10,288 bases of DNA. Origin: CAHJXF01 sp039936235 (lineage in GTDB: Bacteria; Pseudomonadota; Gammaproteobacteria; Burkholderiales; Burkholderiaceae_D). The stretch covers positions 1-10,288 of the forward strand of contig JBDTIS010000111.1 of the NCBI GenBank assembly GCA_039936235.1, read 5' to 3'. The position numbers and the translations under genes were made by a program. The notes under the pieces were generated by a model, which was not told the DNA's origin, ran no database searches, and saw only the letters and a list, made by a program, of their open reading frames with translations. Below are positions 7,071 to 10,288 of this stretch, piece after piece. Each line of letters starts with the position of its first letter. Within the stretch, counting starts at the first letter, position 1.

Positions 7071-8025
7071 GCGAGGGTTTCGTGTGGGCGTCGTGCGGGG
7101 CAGGGCGCGCTGCGATGTGCTGAGCGCCTGTCGATGCGGGAAGCGGGTTCGACGAAGCAGAGGATGTGGAGGCTGACAGCAGGCTGAAGACCTTCATGCC
7201 GCGATGAATTTCCGGCAGCAGCAGCGTCAACGGTCTTGCGAGGACAGGCCCGCGGCGCTTCAGCAGGCGGACCGACAGCGTGCGTCGATGCGCGTCGGGT
7301 TCGCCGACGGCGAGCGTCAGTCGCAGTGGCGCAGGCGACGCGTGATATTGGGCGGCCGACGGGCGGATCAGGAAGCTCAGGCCGTCGGCAGAAGCCGCTG
7401 CGGACTGCAGGCGACGCAACGCGTCGTGACGCGCCAGCGCCTTGTCCTCGGGCAGCCACGCAACCAGCGCGCCGAAGGCCGAACTCTTGAGGCTCTCCTG
7501 GATGGCCCACAACCGATCGGCCGGCCGCGGCGTATGGACGATCATCACGCGGCGCATGTCGATGCCGAGTTGTTCCCAGCCGGTGGGATCGGGGATGTGC
7601 GGCGGGGCGAGCAGCACGATCTCGCGGCCTGACTGCGTCAGCGACGACAGCGTCGCGGCGAGGAAACGGATCTCGCCGACACCCGGATGCGCGATCAGCA
7701 GTTCGGTCAGGCAGCGCGACGGCCAGCCGCCGCCGGGCAACTGTTCATCGAGACTGCGGAAGCCGCTCGGCGTGGAAGGCAGCGGCGAGACCGACAGCGA
7801 ATCGCCGCGCCACAGCCGACCGCCGAGCCCGGCCTGGCGCAACGTGGCTTCGGTGCGCTCGACCGGTGACGGAATGACGGCGAGCGGAATGACGGCAGGC
7901 GTTTTCAAGACCGGCGGTGCAGCGACCGGACGGATGGCAGGCAGGACGGTCGCGGGCCGGGACGGCACGAACGACGCGGTGCCCAGCGGCATGAACGACG
8001 AAGGAAAGAGAGGCAGGGAAGCCAT
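7030..8025 (-). CDS. imuA: ImuA, RecA/SulA-like mutasome accessory protein
   Basis: A 331-residue partner of ImuB and DnaE2 in damage-induced mutagenesis. The family core runs from LWRGDSL (about residue 71) to RRGPVLARPLTLLLP (about 271) and includes GFRSLDEQLPGGGWP, the usual ImuA motif. The Walker A position reads HPGVGEIRF (113-121) with no lysine, so ATP binding of the RecA type looks degenerate. The core is preceded by about 65 Pro/Ala-rich residues and followed by about 60 Ser/Ala/Pro-rich residues. These make the protein longer than most ImuA (about 230-260), and a start further inside is possible. It follows lexA by 33 bp and overlaps imuB by 41 nt. No Shine-Dalgarno sequence precedes the ATG. 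Confidence 0.88.
   Translation of the reverse strand: MASLPLFPSSFMPLGTASFVPSRPATVLPAIRPVAAPPVLKTPAVIPLAVIPSPVERTEATLRQAGLGGRLWRGDSLSVSPLPSTPSGFRSLDEQLPGGGWPSRCLTELLIAHPGVGEIRFLAATLSSLTQSGREIVLLAPPHIPDPTGWEQLGIDMRRVMIVHTPRPADRLWAIQESLKSSAFGALVAWLPEDKALARHDALRRLQSAAASADGLSFLIRPSAAQYHASPAPLRLTLAVGEPDAHRRTLSVRLLKRRGPVLARPLTLLLPEIHRGMKVFSLLSASTSSASSNPLPASTGAQHIAARPAPHDAHTKPSHALAGPLLSDAAA
7082..7090 (-). promoter_or_regulatory. Leader 9-mer CGCCCACAC upstream of imuB
   Basis: The 9-mer lies exactly 11 nt before the imuB ATG, inside the imuA C-terminal coding region. The same 9-mer at the same spacing precedes imuA at 8037-8045. Function is unknown. Confidence 0.3.
7871..7900. repeat. 15-bp imperfect tandem duplication in imuA
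   Basis: Two adjacent 15-bp units, each beginning GGAATGACGGC (7871-7885 and 7886-7900). They encode a repeated VIP motif in the Pro-rich N-terminal extension of ImuA. Confidence 0.7.
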
Positions 8026-8036
8026 GGGCTCGGAGG

Positions 8037-8055
8037 GTGTGGGCGGGGATGCGGG
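8037..8055 (-). promoter_or_regulatory. Leader motif upstream of imuA
   Basis: CGCCCACAC (8037-8045) lies 11 nt before the ATG, as upstream of imuB. It is joined, on its upstream side in transcription, to CCCGCATCCCC (8045-8055), which recurs upstream of the nuclease gene at 5380-5390. It replaces any visible Shine-Dalgarno sequence. Function is unknown. Confidence 0.3.
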
Positions 8056-8058
8056 ACA

Positions 8059-8679
8059 TCAGCGCCGCGGACGCGTGTTGCCGATGCGGGGCGCCACGGT
8101 CTTGCGGAACAAGCCGACCATCACGCCGTGGATCTCCAGCCCCTGTTCTGGACGGATCGGCGGGTAGGCCGCGTTGGCGGCCTCGAGATAGAAGCCCTTC
8201 TTGTCGCGGGCCAGCATCTTGAGCGTGAACTCGCCATCGACGAAGGCCAGCACCACGTCGCCGGGCATCGCCGAGCGGGTCTTCTCGACCACCACGAAGT
8301 CGTTCTCGTGGATGCCGGCATCGATCATCGAGTCGCCGCGCACATGGAACAGCTCGGTCTCGGACGGCTTGTCGACGAGGTAGTGGTCGATGCCCATCAC
8401 GTCGCGGCCGCTGTCGTTGGCCGGCTGCGGCATGCCCGCCCGCACGGTGTCGGCCACCGTGCGTTCGAAGAAGCGGCTACCGGGCTTGAGCCGCTTGCCG
8501 GCCGCCTCTTCGAGGAAGCCGTCTTCCTTCAGCCGCAGGACGATGCGGTGGGTCCACGCGCGACCGGCGATGCCCCACAGCTTGCCGAGCTCCGTCAGCG
8601 AAGGAATGACCCCGTTCAGGACGAAGTAGTCTTGCAGGGCACCCAGATGGCCGGAAAGATCTGACCGCGGTCGAGGCAT
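8059..8679 (-). CDS. lexA: LexA-family self-cleaving SOS repressor of the mutasome operon
   Basis: A 206-residue repressor, close to the usual LexA length. The N-terminal winged helix-turn-helix (about 1-75) is divergent, with VIPSLTELGKLWGIAGRAWT around the recognition helix. The C-terminal peptidase is complete: cleavage site Ala81-Gly82 (VRAGMPQPA), Ser117 (VRGDSMIDAG) and Lys154 (FTLKMLA). Activated RecA should trigger self-cleavage, releasing its target genes. I chose the ATG at 8679 (MPRPRSDL) over the in-frame ATG at 8781 because the promoter and palindromic operator lie between the two. No Shine-Dalgarno sequence is visible. Its position 33 bp ahead of imuA makes it the likely local regulator; a second, housekeeping LexA may exist elsewhere. 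Confidence 0.9.
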   Translation of the reverse strand: MPRPRSDLSGHLGALQDYFVLNGVIPSLTELGKLWGIAGRAWTHRIVLRLKEDGFLEEAAGKRLKPGSRFFERTVADTVRAGMPQPANDSGRDVMGIDHYLVDKPSETELFHVRGDSMIDAGIHENDFVVVEKTRSAMPGDVVLAFVDGEFTLKMLARDKKGFYLEAANAAYPPIRPEQGLEIHGVMVGLFRKTVAPRIGNTRPRR

Positions 8680-8723
8680 GGTGGAAGGCTTCAGAAAAAA
8701 GGTGGACGGAGGGGCAAACGCCC

Positions 8724-8745
8724 TTGGTGAACGAACGTTCACCAA
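8724..8745. promoter_or_regulatory. Palindromic LexA-type operator
   Basis: Perfect 9-bp arms TTGGTGAAC (8724-8732) and GTTCACCAA (8737-8745) flank a 4-nt centre, GAAC. The core fits GAAC-RNRY-GTTC, the consensus known for Bacillus-type LexA. It abuts the -10 element and covers the expected transcription start of lexA, ideal for autorepression. No other GAAC-N4-GTTC site was noticed in the window. Confidence 0.75.
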
Positions 8746-8774
8746 ACGATAACAGTCGGAGTCCCGGTCGTCAA
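8746..8774 (-). promoter_or_regulatory. Sigma-70 promoter of lexA and the mutasome genes
   Basis: On the minus strand: -35 TTGACG (8774-8769), a 17-nt spacer, and -10 TATCGT (8751-8746). Transcription should begin near 8739, inside the palindrome, leaving a leader of about 60 nt before the ATG at 8679. Confidence 0.65.
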
Positions 8775-8779
8775 CAGAC

Positions 8780-8946
8780 ACCAGTCGCCGATCGCGTCTG
8801 CGCTCTTTTTTCTTTTTTCAAGGATTCTGAATCCGGTACCTGCAACGGTCCGTAACAGTCGCAACCACCGCGCTCGTGGCCCAGATCCAGCCCACTCTTT
8901 AGAGGTCCGTTTGAAAAGTCCGGTCAACCACCATCAGGAGATCACC
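8780..8946. other. Intergenic region between the lexA promoter and the DUF4331 gene
   Basis: No gene is seen here. It holds two T6 runs (8806-8811 and 8813-8818), which read as A-tracts upstream of the lexA promoter. It also holds a short perfect inverted repeat, GGATTC-T-GAATCC (8822-8834). No convincing sigma-70 promoter for the rightward gene was found. GAATCC (8829-8834), 16 nt, then CGTAAC (8851-8856) has the spacing of an ECF-sigma promoter, but this is weak. Confidence 0.4.
8936..8940 (+). promoter_or_regulatory. Ribosome binding site of the DUF4331 gene
   Basis: AGGAG, 6 nt before the GTG at 8947. This decides the GTG start over the in-frame ATG at 8995, which would remove the basic N-region of the signal peptide. 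Confidence 0.8.
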
Positions 8947-10288
8947 GTGCGTACACCCGATCTGATTCGATCTTCGAAGCGCCCCCTCGCCGTCATGGCA
9001 GGCGCGCTAGTCGCATCGATGTTCGCCATCCCCGTCGCCCAGGCATCGAGTCACCGCGAGGCGCCTTTCATCACGACGTCGCCGAAGGTCGACGGCACGG
9101 ACTTCTACATGTTCCAGAGCTACGAGCCGGGCCGCTCGGCGTTCACGACGCTGATCGCGGACTACCAGCCTCTGCAGAACCCGGGTGACGGTCCGAACTA
9201 CTACACGATGGATCAGGACGCGCTCTACGAGATCCACGTCGCACAGGACGGCCACGCCAACGAGGACCTGACCTTCCAGTTCCGCTTCGCGAACACCCTG
9301 AAGGACATCAAGCTCACGATCGGCACCAAGCAGGTCTCGATCCCGCTGGTCCAGGCAGGTGCAATCTCCGGTCAGAATCCGGCGAACCTCAATGTCCGCG
9401 AGACCTACGGCATCACGCTGGTCCGCGGCGATCGCCGCACCGGCACGCGCAGTACGGTCACCAATGCGGCCGACGGCACGACGACGTTCGAGAAGCCGGC
9501 CGACAACATCGGCGACAAGACCTTCGGCAGCACGACGGGCTATGCCGCTTATGCAGCCGCCCACATGTACACGGTCAACATGCCCGGCTGCGCGACCGCA
9601 GGCCGCGTGTTCGTCGGTCAGCGCAAGGATCCCTTCGCACTCGCGCTCGGTCAGGTGTTCGACCTCATCAACCTGAACCCGCTCGGGCCGACCTCGGGCA
9701 ACCGTGACTACCTCGCACAGAAGAACGTGACGTCGCTGATCATGGAACTGCCGACTTCGTGCCTCGTCGGCACCAGCCCGATCATCGGTGGCTGGACCAC
9801 GGCCAGTATGCGTCAGGGTCGACTGTTGTCGGGCAATCCGGCGTCGGGCTATTCGAACGTGCCGAAGAACGGTGGCGCCTGGGTCCAGGTCTCGCGTCTG
9901 GGCATGCCGCTGGTCAACGAAGTCGTCATCGGCCTCAAGGACAAGGACAAGTTCAACAGCTCCAAGCCGAAGGACGACGGCCAGTTTGCCGACTACGTGA
10001 CCAACCCGACACTGCCAGCACTGATCCAGACGCTGTTCCCCAGCGCGCCGGCACCTACCAACTTTCCGCGCACCGATCTGATCGCCGCTTTCCTCACCGG
10101 GCTTGACGGCGTGAACAATCCTGGTACCGGCAAGCTGGCCGAAATGCTGCGCCTGAACGTCACGACCCCGGTCACGCCCAGGGCCAGCCAAAACACGCTC
10201 GGCGTGTTGGGTGGCGATGCGGCGGGCTTCCCCAATGGCCGGCGACCGGGTGACGATGTGGTGGATGTGTCGCTGCGGGTCGCGATGG
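8947..10288 (+). CDS. Secreted DUF4331 domain protein, 3' end beyond the window
   Basis: 447 residues are visible and the frame is open to the edge. It starts at GTG 8947 after a strong AGGAG site. Residues 1-33 form a Sec signal peptide: a basic N-region with Arg2, Arg8, Lys11 and Arg12, a hydrophobic core, then PVAQA before SSHREAP. Cleavage after AQA would leave SSHREAP, the characteristic start of mature DUF4331 proteins. Further family marks are the DGTDFYMFQSYEPG segment and, near the edge, FPNGRRPGDDVVDVSLRVAM. The family is exported and has no agreed biochemical function. It is transcribed away from lexA and nothing links it to the SOS genes except adjacency. Confidence 0.92.
   Translation, partial: MRTPDLIRSSKRPLAVMAGALVASMFAIPVAQASSHREAPFITTSPKVDGTDFYMFQSYEPGRSAFTTLIADYQPLQNPGDGPNYYTMDQDALYEIHVAQDGHANEDLTFQFRFANTLKDIKLTIGTKQVSIPLVQAGAISGQNPANLNVRETYGITLVRGDRRTGTRSTVTNAADGTTTFEKPADNIGDKTFGSTTGYAAYAAAHMYTVNMPGCATAGRVFVGQRKDPFALALGQVFDLINLNPLGPTSGNRDYLAQKNVTSLIMELPTSCLVGTSPIIGGWTTASMRQGRLLSGNPASGYSNVPKNGGAWVQVSRLGMPLVNEVVIGLKDKDKFNSSKPKDDGQFADYVTNPTLPALIQTLFPSAPAPTNFPRTDLIAAFLTGLDGVNNPGTGKLAEMLRLNVTTPVTPRASQNTLGVLGGDAAGFPNGRRPGDDVVDVSLRVAM

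Noticed and set aside
8680..8781. A longer LexA starting at the ATG at 8781
   Set aside because: The promoter (-35 8769-8774, -10 8746-8751) and palindromic operator lie within this extension, so the start at 8679 fits better.
9007..10191. A 394-residue minus-strand frame
   Set aside because: It is antisense to the DUF4331 gene, which has a signal peptide, ribosome site and family motifs.

Overview
This window looks like the chromosome of a GC-rich proteobacterium, most likely betaproteobacterial (Burkholderiales-like) though a gammaproteobacterium cannot be excluded. That placement rests on the lexA-imuA-imuB-dnaE2 arrangement, the high GC coding bias and overall protein resemblance. No rRNA or other taxonomic marker is present.

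Most of the window is an SOS mutagenesis (mutasome) locus read on the minus strand, from right to left: a LexA-type repressor (8679-8059), imuA (8025-7030), imuB (7070-5451), a fused DnaQ-type exonuclease/GIY-YIG nuclease (5366-3930), and the error-prone polymerase gene dnaE2 (3200 to beyond the left edge). A good sigma-70 promoter upstream of lexA (-35 at 8769-8774, -10 at 8746-8751) abuts a perfect palindrome (8724-8745) whose core fits the GAAC-RNRY-GTTC box of Gram-positive LexA. This is probably the autoregulatory operator controlling the whole set. In the known mutasome, ImuB is a catalytically dead Y-family protein that bridges the beta clamp, ImuA and DnaE2, and DnaE2 performs error-prone synthesis past lesions. 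The extra nuclease carries an intact DEDDh exonuclease, an intact GIY-YIG domain and a UvrC-like four-cysteine cluster. Its place within this gene set suggests a role in damage processing, but that is inference.

A lower-GC VapBC toxin-antitoxin pair (3272-3903, plus strand) sits against the direction of transcription between the nuclease gene and dnaE2, so dnaE2 is cut off from the lexA promoter by about 730 bp of opposed DNA. The 71-bp gap between dnaE2 and vapB carries an inverted repeat that is a likely VapBC operator, so the toxin-antitoxin system may influence dnaE2 transcription.

The dnaE2 reading frame is open throughout the window. It has two non-canonical inserts: about 93 residues just before the third catalytic aspartate, containing a hexanucleotide repeat, and a polar linker before the helix-hairpin-helix that contains an A7 run and a pentanucleotide repeat. 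At the right, divergent from lexA, begins a secreted DUF4331 protein (8947 to the right edge) with a strong ribosome binding site and a clear signal peptide.

The most notable points are the nuclease gene within the mutasome set, the VapBC interruption, the unusual operator, the inserts in DnaE2, and a leader motif repeated upstream of imuA, imuB and the nuclease gene.
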